A stretch of DNA of 7,155 bases from Kiloniellales bacterium (GTDB lineage Bacteria; Pseudomonadota; Alphaproteobacteria; Kiloniellales; JAKSBE01). Below are positions 1-6,206 of this stretch, in pieces; positions within the stretch are counted from its first letter, which is position 1; the number at the start of each line of letters is the position of its first letter. The position numbers and the translations under genes were made by a program. The notes beneath the pieces are model-generated. The model did not search any database. It saw only the letters and a program-made list of their open reading frames with translations, and was not told the DNA's origin. The stretch lies in assembly GCA_030067055.1 (NCBI GenBank), contig JASJAL010000406.1:1-7155 (forward strand), given 5' to 3'.

Positions 1-320
1 CGTGTGCTCTCGTCGTCGCGTGAGCTCGGATGTGATCACGCGGCGCGCCCGATTGTGGCCGTGATCGAGGACCTCGGCAGTTCGCAATACGCTATCGAAA
101 CTTCAGACCGTTGCCGAGCCTACGTCAACTGGATAACGGCTTTCGGTTACGCTCCACCGACACCGATTGCGACTGTAGATTGCCGGAATCGAAGGTCCCG
201 GCGCCTAGCCGTCACTACAAGGACGCAATTGTGTGTGAGCTTGGCGCGGTCTGACGCACACGCCAAGACTCCGTCCCGCTATTCTCGCCTCCCTGGGTTC
301 AACGATCGAGTGACGCAGCC
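1..320. other. upstream region without a supported gene
   Basis: No convincing gene is visible here. One frame is open from the left edge to 324 and its TGA overlaps the ATG at 321. After about the first 25 codons its third-position G/C preference fades, its composition is rich in Arg, Ser and Thr, and I recognise no domain. I see no clear -35/-10 pair. There is a 7-bp inverted repeat (CTCGGCA at 73-79, TGCCGAG at 112-118) with a 32-nt spacer, and a stronger hairpin at 237-271. The region probably contains the promoter and leader of the gene at 321, but this is inferred from position only. Confidence 0.5.
237..271 (+). other. hairpin in the leader of the oxidoreductase gene
   Basis: CTTGGCG (240-246) pairs perfectly with CGCCAAG (261-267) around a 14-nt loop. 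The stem extends by GAG (237-239) with CTC (269-271) across a single bulged A at 268, giving about 10 bp. It ends 49 bp before the ATG at 321 and no T run follows, so it does not look like an intrinsic terminator for an upstream gene. It could be a leader RNA structure or chance. Confidence 0.35.
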
Positions 321-2759
321 ATGACGGATACTCCGCCTGCAGGGTCTGAGCGAGACCTCCCCGCCCAGGCCTCCGTCGTGGTGATCGGCGGCGGCGTCAT
401 GGGCTGCTCGACGCTCTATCATCTGGCCAAGCTGGGACTTAGCGACGCCATCCTGCTCGAGCGCAACCGGCTGACCTCGGGCACGACCTGGCATTCGGCG
501 GCGCAGGTCCGCGCCTTGCGCTCGACCCGCAACCTCACCGAGTTGATCCGCTATTCGATCGACCTCTATCGCCGGCTCGAAGCGGAGACCGGACAGGCGA
601 CCGGCTGGATCAACGAGGGCTCGATCTCCATAGCGACCACCCCCGACCGGCTCACGCACGTTCGCCGCCAGGAAGCGCTGTCCCGCCTCTACGGCCTGCG
701 CGCCAAGGTCATCGGCGCGGGCGAGGCCAAGGAACGCTGGCCGCTGATGAACACGGAGGACGTGATCGGCGCCGTCTGGTCGCCCGACGACGGCCGGGTC
801 AGTCCCTCGGACCTCTGCGCGGCGCTGGTCAAGGGTGCCAGGGCGGCCGGCGCCCGGATCTTCGAGAACACGCCGGTCACCGGAATTGTCACCCGGGGCG
901 GGCGGGTCGTCGCGGTCGAGACCGCCGGCGGCAGCATCAACTGCGATGCCGTCGCCCTCTGCGCCGGGCTGTGGAGCCGCAAGGTCGCCGCCCTGGCCGG
1001 GGCCGAGGTGCCGCTCTGGCCCTGCGAGCACTTCTATCTCCTGACCAAGCCGGTCGAGGGGATCGCGGGCAACCTACCGACGCTTTCGGACCACGACAGC
1101 CACCTCTACATCCGCGACGATTCCGGCGGCCTGCTGGTCGGCTGCTTCGAGCCCCTGGGCAAGGCCATCGACCCGGAGAGCCTGGGCGAGGACTTCGCCT
1201 TCCAGCTGCTGCCCGAGGACTGGGACCACTTCGAGCCGATGATGATCAAGGCGCTGCACCGCTTGCCGGCCTTGGAGACGGCGGAAGTGCGGATGCTGCT
1301 CAATGGCCCTGAGAGCTTCACCCCGGACGGCAGCTTTCTCCTGGGCGAAACGGCGGAGACCGCCGGCCTCTTCCTCGGTTGTGGCATGAACTCGGTGGGT
1401 GTGGCCACGGGCGGCGGCGCCGGCATGGCCCTGGCTCAGGCCATCGCGAAGGGGCGTCTGCCCTTCGATCTGCAGGAAGCCGATCCCACGCGCTTTCCGG
1501 CCTGCTTCAATTCGGCGGAGGTCCTGGCCGCCCGCGTGCCGGAGGTCCTCGGCAAGCACTACGAGATCGCCTATCCCCACCGACAGTGGTCGAGCGCCCG
1601 CGGCCTGCGCAAGACGCCGCTGCACGCACGCTGGTGCGAGGAAAAGGCCCACTTCGGCCAGGTCGCCGGCTTCGAGCGGCCGCTCTTCTTCGGATCGCAG
1701 CGGGCGCCGGAGCCAAGCTTCGGTCGGCAGGATTGCTTCGAGCAGGTCGGCGCGGAGGTGGAACAGGCCCACCGGCGTGCGGCGATCTTCGATCTGTCCA
1801 CCTTCGGCAAGATCGCCGTGCGCGGTCCGGACGCCGAAGCCTTCCTCGACCGCGTCTGTAGCAACCGGATGGACCGGGAGCCGGGCCGCCTCGCCTACAC
1901 CCTGATGCTCAACCCGCGCGGCGGGATCGAAAGCGACCTGACCGTCCAGCGCATCTCCGAGGAGCATTACCGGCTCTTCGTCGGCACCGCTGCGTTGAAG
2001 CGGGATCTCGCTTGGCTCAAGCGCCTCCTGGGAGCGGACGAGCGGGTCGAGATCGCCGATGAAAGCAGCAAGTTCGCGGTCCTCGGCCTCATGGGTCCCA
2101 ATGCCTCCGGGATCGCCGAGGGGCTCGGCGCCGGCGCGCTCAACGCTCTGGGCTATTTCCGGCACGCGGTGGCGGAGGTCGCCGGCGTCGCCGTCCGCGC
2201 CGCGCGACTCTCCTACGTCGGAGAGGCTGGCTGGGAGCTCACCTGCGAGGCGGCGGAGGCGGACAAACTCTACTTGGCCCTGCGGGACGCGGGCGCGAAG
2301 CCGGCCGGCACCCTCGCCCAGACCGCCATGCGGATCGAGAAGCGCTTCTTCGCCTTCGGTCACGACATCGATAGTGACCTCTCGCCGATCGATGCCGGCC
2401 TCGGCTTCGCCCTGGCCCTGGAGAAGGACTTCCTCGGTAGGGACGCGGTGGCGTCCCGGCGGCAGAAACCCTCCGGCCGGCGGCTGGTCAGCATCCTGCT
2501 CGACGATCCGGCGGCCGTCCCGCTGGGCAACGAGCCCGTCCTCCTCGACGGCGAGATCGTCGGCAAGACGACCTCGGCGGCCTTCGGTTACCGGGTCCGC
2601 CGTCCGGTCGCCCTCGCGCTGATCGAGACCGAGCCCGGCCGAAATCTCGAAGGGGCTCAGGTCCAGATCGACATCGCCGGCGAGGACTGGGCCGGTGCCG
2701 TCACGACACGGGCGGCCTTTGATCCGAAGGGAGAGCGGATGAAGCCGTCGGGCCTCTAG
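321..2759 (+). CDS. FAD-dependent oxidoreductase with folate-binding GCV_T module, dimethylglycine/sarcosine dehydrogenase type
   Basis: This 812-residue protein has the two-part layout of dimethylglycine and sarcosine dehydrogenases, which oxidatively demethylate N-methyl glycine derivatives and pass the one-carbon unit to tetrahydrofolate. The N-terminal half is a DAO-type flavoprotein. It has a Rossmann G-x-G-x-x-G at 23-28 (IGGGVMG) and acidic E47 closing the ADP-binding fold. G54-T-T-W-H58 matches the site whose histidine carries covalent FAD in mammalian DMGDH. F-T-P-D-G-S at 333-338 is also typical. A linking FAO_M-like segment lies at about 375-430. The C-terminal half is an aminomethyltransferase (GCV_T) domain, with N-P-R-G-G-I-E-S-D-L at 531-540, S-Y-V-G-E-A-G-W-E-L at 631-640 and G-H-D-I-D-S-D-L-S-P at 680-689. 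A GCV_T C-terminal barrel runs from about 720 to 800. Length is normal for the family. The ATG at 321 leaves a short N-terminal tail before the Rossmann strand; its ribosome-binding site (GAG near 313) is weak. No ETF, glycine-cleavage or folate gene is nearby. The exact substrate (dimethylglycine, sarcosine or another methylated amine) cannot be fixed from sequence alone. Confidence 0.9.
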   Translation: MTDTPPAGSERDLPAQASVVVIGGGVMGCSTLYHLAKLGLSDAILLERNRLTSGTTWHSAAQVRALRSTRNLTELIRYSIDLYRRLEAETGQATGWINEGSISIATTPDRLTHVRRQEALSRLYGLRAKVIGAGEAKERWPLMNTEDVIGAVWSPDDGRVSPSDLCAALVKGARAAGARIFENTPVTGIVTRGGRVVAVETAGGSINCDAVALCAGLWSRKVAALAGAEVPLWPCEHFYLLTKPVEGIAGNLPTLSDHDSHLYIRDDSGGLLVGCFEPLGKAIDPESLGEDFAFQLLPEDWDHFEPMMIKALHRLPALETAEVRMLLNGPESFTPDGSFLLGETAETAGLFLGCGMNSVGVATGGGAGMALAQAIAKGRLPFDLQEADPTRFPACFNSAEVLAARVPEVLGKHYEIAYPHRQWSSARGLRKTPLHARWCEEKAHFGQVAGFERPLFFGSQRAPEPSFGRQDCFEQVGAEVEQAHRRAAIFDLSTFGKIAVRGPDAEAFLDRVCSNRMDREPGRLAYTLMLNPRGGIESDLTVQRISEEHYRLFVGTAALKRDLAWLKRLLGADERVEIADESSKFAVLGLMGPNASGIAEGLGAGALNALGYFRHAVAEVAGVAVRAARLSYVGEAGWELTCEAAEADKLYLALRDAGAKPAGTLAQTAMRIEKRFFAFGHDIDSDLSPIDAGLGFALALEKDFLGRDAVASRRQKPSGRRLVSILLDDPAAVPLGNEPVLLDGEIVGKTTSAAFGYRVRRPVALALIETEPGRNLEGAQVQIDIAGEDWAGAVTTRAAFDPKGERMKPSGL

Positions 2760-2878
2760 CCGCATTCTCTTGCCTCTTGCGACATAATTTGAAGGGAGCT
2801 ATTTGCCAGCCAGAGGTTCCCCGCAAGGAGCCTCTCCGCGCCACGATTGATGCTTCGTACTGCCGCCGATATCTGCAC

Positions 2879-2896
2879 GGAAAGGATAGCCACTTG
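2879..2896 (+). promoter_or_regulatory. ribosome-binding site selecting a TTG start for the DUF389 gene
   Basis: GGAAAGGA (2879-2886) lies 7 nt before TTG at 2894-2896. The more upstream in-frame TTG at 2777 lies only 17 nt after the preceding stop. It has no purine-rich sequence before it, and the 39 residues it would add look non-coding. No ATG occurs in frame before the first membrane region (about 3020). The start at 2894 is therefore preferred. Confidence 0.6.
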
Positions 2897-4072
2897 GGAA
2901 GCCTTCGCTCGAATATCGCTCGCTGGTCGGAACCACTGCGTCGGCTCTGGCGTAAGCTGACGGGCGACTGGGCGCCCTACGTGGAGGCACCGCTCTCCGA
3001 AGCTGAAGTCCTGAAGGTGATGCAACAGGCCTCGATGCCGTCCTTCGGGTTTTACCTCATGCTGAGTCTGGCCACGGCGATTGCAAGCTTCGGAATGCTG
3101 GCGAATAGCGCTCCGGCAATCATTGGTGCCATGATCATCGCGCCCTTGATGGCGCCCATCATGAGTCTTGCCTTCGGGATCGTGAATTTTGACCGCAGAT
3201 TGATATCGCGCTCGTTCTTGAGTGTCGCGACCGGGGTGCTTCTCGTGGTGGCCTTTGCCTACGCCACGACCCACGTATTCGGACTGCGGATCGCGGGATC
3301 GGAAATTCTCAGCCGCACCTCACCCTCCCTGCTCGATCTGTGCATTGCCGTGGCCGCCGGCGCCGCTGCTGCCTTCTCCTATACACGTCACAGCATCACG
3401 TCATCGATTGCAGGCGTGGCAATTGCCGTTGCCCTGGTGCCACCGCTGACGGTGAGCGGAATTGGCCTTGCACTCGGTCGCGGCGCCAGCGCAGATGCCG
3501 GATTGTCCATGACCGAACTTGGGCTTTATTCGGGGGGCAGCGATATCGCCCAGGGGGCCTTCGTTCTTTTCCTCACCAACCTACTCGGCATCGTCGCCAT
3601 CGGAATCGCAGTCTTTGCGCTCCAACGGTACGGCCAATGGAAAATGGCCATAGTCGGCCTCGCCCTGACCTTGATCTTCTCGACGCTTCTTTTTCGGCCG
3701 CTCGAGCGAGCCCTTCATGAACTCTACGTGAAGAGCACAGCGCTTCGCTTGATCGCGAGCACTCAATTCGTTTCGCCTACGAGCTTTTCGGCACAAGCCA
3801 AGATCGAGACGTTAAACGTGACCTACCGTTCGGGAGAACTTTACGTCTCCATAGACGCCATCGCGCCGCGGGAAGCGACCGAGAACCTACAGGCTCGGGT
3901 AGACGGTTTTCAGAAAGTCCTTACGGCGATCCTGGAAGAGCCCGTCCACGTCGAGATCGACGTTGTCCCGGTGGATCTGCTTCGCCTCACATCAAGCCCC
4001 GATCGGGGCTCCCCGTCCGGACCTTCGGAAGGAATGGATGCCGAAGCAGGGGGACCGAATCCAACCGATTGA
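2894..4072 (+). CDS. DUF389 family polytopic inner-membrane protein
   Basis: The 392-residue product (from TTG at 2894) matches the DUF389 family, whose biochemical role is not established. Hallmark segments are the S-A-P-A-I-I-G-A-M-I-I-A-P-L-M-A-P-I-M stretch at 72-90, G-V-A-I-A-V-A-L-V-P-P-L at 174-185 and L-F-L-T-N-L-L-G-I at 225-233. About seven membrane segments are visible, near 51-70, 73-97, 108-130, 147-163, 171-194, 220-243 and 250-268. A soluble C-terminal tail (about 275-392) follows. It contains a beta/alpha-looking segment (310-360) and ends in a Pro/Gly/Ser-rich stretch. Codon use differs from the flanking genes: third positions carry many more A and T (GCA, ATT, CTT, GGA), which hints at a separate origin. 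The gene follows the oxidoreductase by 134 bp with no visible functional link. A hairpin lies 12 bp after its stop. Family assignment is firm; function is unknown. Confidence 0.88.
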   Translation: MGSLRSNIARWSEPLRRLWRKLTGDWAPYVEAPLSEAEVLKVMQQASMPSFGFYLMLSLATAIASFGMLANSAPAIIGAMIIAPLMAPIMSLAFGIVNFDRRLISRSFLSVATGVLLVVAFAYATTHVFGLRIAGSEILSRTSPSLLDLCIAVAAGAAAAFSYTRHSITSSIAGVAIAVALVPPLTVSGIGLALGRGASADAGLSMTELGLYSGGSDIAQGAFVLFLTNLLGIVAIGIAVFALQRYGQWKMAIVGLALTLIFSTLLFRPLERALHELYVKSTALRLIASTQFVSPTSFSAQAKIETLNVTYRSGELYVSIDAIAPREATENLQARVDGFQKVLTAILEEPVHVEIDVVPVDLLRLTSSPDRGSPSGPSEGMDAEAGGPNPTD

Positions 4073-4376
4073 TACTTCCATGCCTGCCTCTATCGAGAGG
4101 CAGACCTTTCAACTCCAAGCGCCGGCACAGAACGCAGCACTGGGGTGATCGTCAGCCGACGAGGTCGCAACGGCATCAAGTTTCTGGGCCCCTGCGGCCC
4201 ATCAACAACGTCTGGTATGCGACGACAACCTCTCGTTGCTCGGCTTCGGCTCGTGCACCTGAATTGCATCTTGAGATGATCCCCTGCTATTTCTGGCCTG
4301 TACCGCGAGGCAAAGTGTTTTGCGGTTCGGGATGTATCGGGCAACTCTTCGAGGATGAGACACGGGAGGAAGAGGC
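4073..4376. other. intergenic region between the DUF389 and DUF1269 genes
   Basis: This 304-bp stretch holds no gene I can support; short open frames here lack ribosome-binding sites and family resemblance. It contains a strong hairpin at 4084-4103 and a second, smaller one at 4185-4201 (TGGGCC / GGCCCA, 5-nt loop). The base composition is mixed rather than GC-rich. A promoter for the gene at 4377 is expected here. The best sigma-70-like pair I can find (TTGCAT at 4264, TATTTC at 4288, 18-nt spacer) matches consensus at only three positions in each box, so I do not call it. Confidence 0.5.
4084..4103 (+). terminator. hairpin, probable terminator of the DUF389 gene
   Basis: CTGCCTCT (4084-4091) and AGAGGCAG (4096-4103) form a perfect 8-bp stem closed by an ATCG tetraloop, 12 bp after the DUF389 stop. 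Only a short pyrimidine stretch (ACCTTTC) follows instead of a T run, so termination may be weak. The structure may instead protect the transcript's 3' end. Confidence 0.5.
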
Positions 4377-4880
4377 ATGGCAGACCTTGTGGTGATCGAG
4401 TACGACGATGTGCACAAGGCCGAGGAGGTGAGGCTCAAGCTGCTGAAGTTGCAGCGGGAATATCTCGTCGACCTGGAAGATGCGGTGGTCGCCTACAAGG
4501 ACGAGAATGGCAAGGTCAAGCTGAACCAGATCCACAACCTCACGGCCTCCGGCGCGGTCTCCGGCGGTTTCTGGGGAACCTTGATCGGCATCATCTTCCT
4601 CAATCCCTTGCTGGGACTGGCCGCCGGTGCCACGGCGGGCGCCGTATCCGGCGCGCTGACCGATGTCGGGATCAGCGACAAGTTCATGAAGGACGTTGCG
4701 GATGGTTTCCAGAACGGCAGCTCCGCCTTGTTCGTTCTGGTTCGAAAGGTCACACCGGACAAGGTCCTCGCCGAGCTGGAGGGCATGGGCGGCAAGGTCC
4801 TGCAGACATCGCTGTCTCACGAAAAGGAGGAGAAGCTGCAGGCCGCCCTCAGCGCTGCAGCGCCTGGCGACGCGGCCTAG
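4377..4880 (+). CDS. DUF1269 family membrane protein with glycine-rich hydrophobic core
   Basis: The 167-residue product resembles DUF1269 proteins. It has an N-terminal alpha/beta segment (MADLVVIEYDDVHKAEEV, then a basic helix and a V-D-L-E-D-A-V-V-A-Y strand at 31-40). Next comes a Gly/Ala-rich hydrophobic hairpin at about 57-95 (G-A-V-S-G-G-F-W-G, then L-L-G-L-A-A-G-A-T-A-G-A-V-S-G-A-L). A C-terminal alpha/beta segment contains A-L-F-V-L-V at 117-122 and ends in a Glu/Lys helix. Paired small residues at four-residue spacing in the core suggest glycine-zipper packing within or along a membrane. The family has no established biochemical function; links to envelope or stress conditions are often assumed. 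The start is secure: GGAGGA at 4365-4370, 6 nt before the ATG. The EF-hand gene begins 65 bp downstream on the same strand, so co-transcription is possible. Confidence 0.85.
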   Translation: MADLVVIEYDDVHKAEEVRLKLLKLQREYLVDLEDAVVAYKDENGKVKLNQIHNLTASGAVSGGFWGTLIGIIFLNPLLGLAAGATAGAVSGALTDVGISDKFMKDVADGFQNGSSALFVLVRKVTPDKVLAELEGMGGKVLQTSLSHEKEEKLQAALSAAAPGDAA

Positions 4881-4945
4881 CAAAGAAGTGGGACTTTGGT
4901 GCGGCTGCCCGATGGGTGGCCGCAAGGGTGTTCAGGGAGAGAACG

Positions 4946-5365
4946 ATGCATTTGAGCAAGATATTGCTGGCCAGCGTTCTGGCTATGCTCTGGGTCTGTG
5001 CTCCGGTCCAAAGCGGCCAGGCGGCGGAGGACCAGAAGAAAGCCTCGGAGTTCGCCTTCGACGTCGCGGACCGCAACGGCGACGGCGTCATCAGCGAGGC
5101 GGAGCTCGCCTACGACACGGCCGCGGGCTTTGCCGGCCTGGATAGAGACGGCGACGAGCAACTGGTGCCCGGCGAGCTGCAGGCGCACGACGCGGCGGCC
5201 TTTGGCCGGGTCGATACTGACAACAACGGCGGCCTGTCGTGGAGCGAGGTGATCAAGGTCAAGCTGAAGGTCCTCGAGGATGCCGATACCAATGGCGACG
5301 GCGTGCTCAGCAAGGAAGAGGTGCTGAACTACGACGCGCTGCGGCATCGGAGGGCCGGCTCATGA
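4946..5365 (+). CDS. exported EF-hand calcium-binding protein
   Basis: The 139-residue protein starts with a signal peptide (MHLSKILLAS then a hydrophobic core). Cleavage is predicted after A26 or A27, placing it in the periplasm or outside the cell. The mature part is almost entirely four EF-hand loops at D42-E53, D66-E77, D90-E101 and D114-E125. Each has the acidic first residue and a Glu at position 12. Loops 1 and 4 are canonical (D-R-N-G-D-G and D-T-N-G-D-G). Loop 2 has Glu where Gly normally sits at position 6 (D-R-D-G-D-E), and loop 3 has Asn at position 5 and Gly at 7, so these two may bind calcium less well. Helices between the loops are short. The ATG at 4946 is preceded by AGGGAGAGA (4934-4942). 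The frame is open further upstream, but that part overlaps the DUF1269 gene and is not coding. Its TGA overlaps the ATG of the next gene as ATGA, indicating translational coupling. A role in calcium buffering or sensing in the envelope is inferred. Confidence 0.87.
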   Translation: MHLSKILLASVLAMLWVCAPVQSGQAAEDQKKASEFAFDVADRNGDGVISEAELAYDTAAGFAGLDRDGDEQLVPGELQAHDAAAFGRVDTDNNGGLSWSEVIKVKLKVLEDADTNGDGVLSKEEVLNYDALRHRRAGS

Positions 5366-5757
5366 AACGGGCGATCGCTTACCGGCGGCCGGCGTCGATG
5401 GGGCTCTGCTTGACGGCAGCCACCCTGCTGCTCTTGGCAGGTTGCGAAAACGGCACCGGCGGGGTCGGGGTCGGGACCGGCGCCGGCGCCCTCGGCGGTG
5501 CGGCGCTCGCCAACGTGCTCGGCGGCGGCACGGCGGCCATGCTCGGCGGTGCGGCGCTGGGCGGCCTTGCGGGCAACATGGCGCTCGACCGTCCGGCCGA
5601 GCAGCGGCGGGCGGCCGAACGCGAGGCGTCGCGCGATCGGGAAATGCAGCGCAGGCTCGAGTTCGAGCGGGAGAGCAAGCTGCAGGCGGAACAGGTGCGA
5701 CGCGAGATCGAGCAGCAACGCCTGTTCGAACAGTGGAAGCGCGAACGCGGATACTGA
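5362..5757 (+). CDS. glycine-zipper lipoprotein with charged coiled-coil tail
   Basis: The 131-residue product has a basic N-terminus, a hydrophobic stretch (T-L-L-L-L-A-G-C) and a lipobox L25-A26-G27-C28. It is therefore predicted to be cleaved before C28 and lipid-modified. Residue +2 is Glu, not Asp, which would permit sorting to the outer membrane. Residues 31-72 are Gly/Ala-rich with glycine-zipper spacing (G-V-G-V-G-T-G-A-G-A-L-G-G-A-A-L). Residues 77-130 are a dense Arg/Glu/Gln segment predicted to form a long helix or coiled coil, ending W-K-R-E-R-G-Y. The glycine-zipper part recalls small outer-membrane lipoproteins of the SlyB/Rick_17kDa type, but the charged tail is unlike them. 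The ATG is preceded by GGAGGG (5349-5354) and sits inside the stop of the EF-hand gene. Function unknown; an envelope structural or anchoring role is inferred. Confidence 0.82.
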   Translation: MKRAIAYRRPASMGLCLTAATLLLLAGCENGTGGVGVGTGAGALGGAALANVLGGGTAAMLGGAALGGLAGNMALDRPAEQRRAAEREASRDREMQRRLEFERESKLQAEQVRREIEQQRLFEQWKRERGY

Positions 5758-5772
5758 GGTCTTCGGCAAGCC

Positions 5773-5812
5773 GGGTTGTCCCATGTCCACAACTTCGCGC
5801 ACTGGGACTCCC
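5773..5812 (+). terminator. imperfect hairpin after the lipoprotein gene
   Basis: GTCCCA (5779-5784) pairs with TGGGAC (5803-5808), and GGG (5773-5775) with CCC (5810-5812) across a small unpaired internal loop. The loop is 18 nt and no T run follows. It begins 15 bp after the lipoprotein stop, a position that suits a terminator, but the structure is only moderate. Confidence 0.3.
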
Positions 5813-5854
5813 AAGGGCGGACGCTACTTCCTTCGCATCCTGCTCGAGATCAGG

Positions 5855-5896
5855 CGGTTCCAGTTTGATACTTTGGCCACGATCTGACTGGAACCG
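5855..5896. repeat. perfect 10-bp inverted repeat
   Basis: CGGTTCCAGT (5855-5864) and ACTGGAACCG (5887-5896) are exact reverse complements separated by 22 nt. The element lies between two genes, about 100 bp from both the lipoprotein stop and the end of the decayed repeat-protein copy. It could be a bidirectional terminator stem, an operator-like site or a remnant of a mobile-element end; no transposase is recognisable nearby. Confidence 0.5.
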
Positions 5897-5949
5897 GGCT
5901 TCCTCTTAACACTTGATCTCCAGAGTGAAGCAAAGAAGAGATGGCGTAA

Positions 5950-5977
5950 GGGGCCGCCATGCAATGGTGGCGACCCC
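5950..5977 (-). terminator. hairpin behind the decayed repeat-protein copy
   Basis: In the minus-strand RNA, GGGGTCGCC pairs with GGCGGCCCC over 9 bp around a 10-nt loop. The fifth pair is a G-U wobble. Read on the plus strand the same position is a C-A mismatch, so the structure favours minus-strand transcription. A pyrimidine-rich but not pure T stretch follows (down to about 5930). The hairpin begins 16 bp after the position of the lost stop codon (5994-5996). Its 5' arm is shared with the end of the window behind the intact gene. Confidence 0.45.
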
Positions 5978-5993
5978 CCGTGGCGAACGTGTT

Positions 5994-6206
5994 TTGCTGG
6001 GCGACCGCTTCGATGCGCCGGGTTTTGAGCTCGACCCTCAGCTTCTGCGGTTTGTCTTCCCAAGGAGCTTGGGCTTCGCCGATCCCGCCGCTGCAACTGG
6101 CATTCCGGACACCGGTAGATTCCGGCTCTTGCAACGCGGCCATGACGTTGGTCGCGTGCTGTGCTGTGTTGCTGCAACGACCAATGGCGTCGCTCAATAC
6201 GCCTCG
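5994..6206 (-). pseudogene. decayed single-repeat copy of the CSGEIC repeat protein, inverted
   Basis: Read on the minus strand, this segment encodes a relic clearly related to the intact gene at 6611-7132. It shares A-Q-H-A-T-N-V-x-A-A-L-Q-E, V-R-N-A-S-C-S-G and E-D-K-P-Q-K-L-R-V-E-L. The 5' half (about 6096-6171) follows repeat 1 of the intact gene and the 3' half (5997-6090) follows repeat 2. The switch falls within the codons for the C-S-G-E-I-C block (6078-6095). Signs of decay: the second cysteine and its preceding Glu are replaced (C-S-G-G-I-G); the expected signal peptide is not visible; the spacing upstream of A-Q-H-A is 8 nt shorter than in the intact gene, which breaks the frame there; and the stop codon is changed from TAA to CAA at 5994-5996, so the frame runs on to 5850. 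Codons upstream of 6206 in this frame show no resemblance to the intact protein. A GTG at 6282 with AGGAGG before it opens a different frame that does not encode the repeat. Confidence 0.78.

Noticed and set aside
4..324. Open frame of 106 codons ending in an ATGA overlap with the oxidoreductase start
   Set aside because: It begins at a GTG at the window edge with no visible ribosome-binding site. Third-position G/C preference is lost after about 25 codons and no domain is recognisable. The tail of an upstream gene cannot be fully excluded.
1074..2765. Long minus-strand open frame of 563 codons opposite the oxidoreductase gene
   Set aside because: It is a shadow of a GC-rich gene: its product is low-complexity with no family motifs, while the plus strand shows clear DAO and GCV_T motifs.
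5783..5887. Small plus-strand peptide after the lipoprotein gene
   Set aside because: It has an ATG but no Shine-Dalgarno sequence, and it overlaps the hairpin at 5773-5812 and the inverted repeat at 5855-5896. Its composition is not protein-like.
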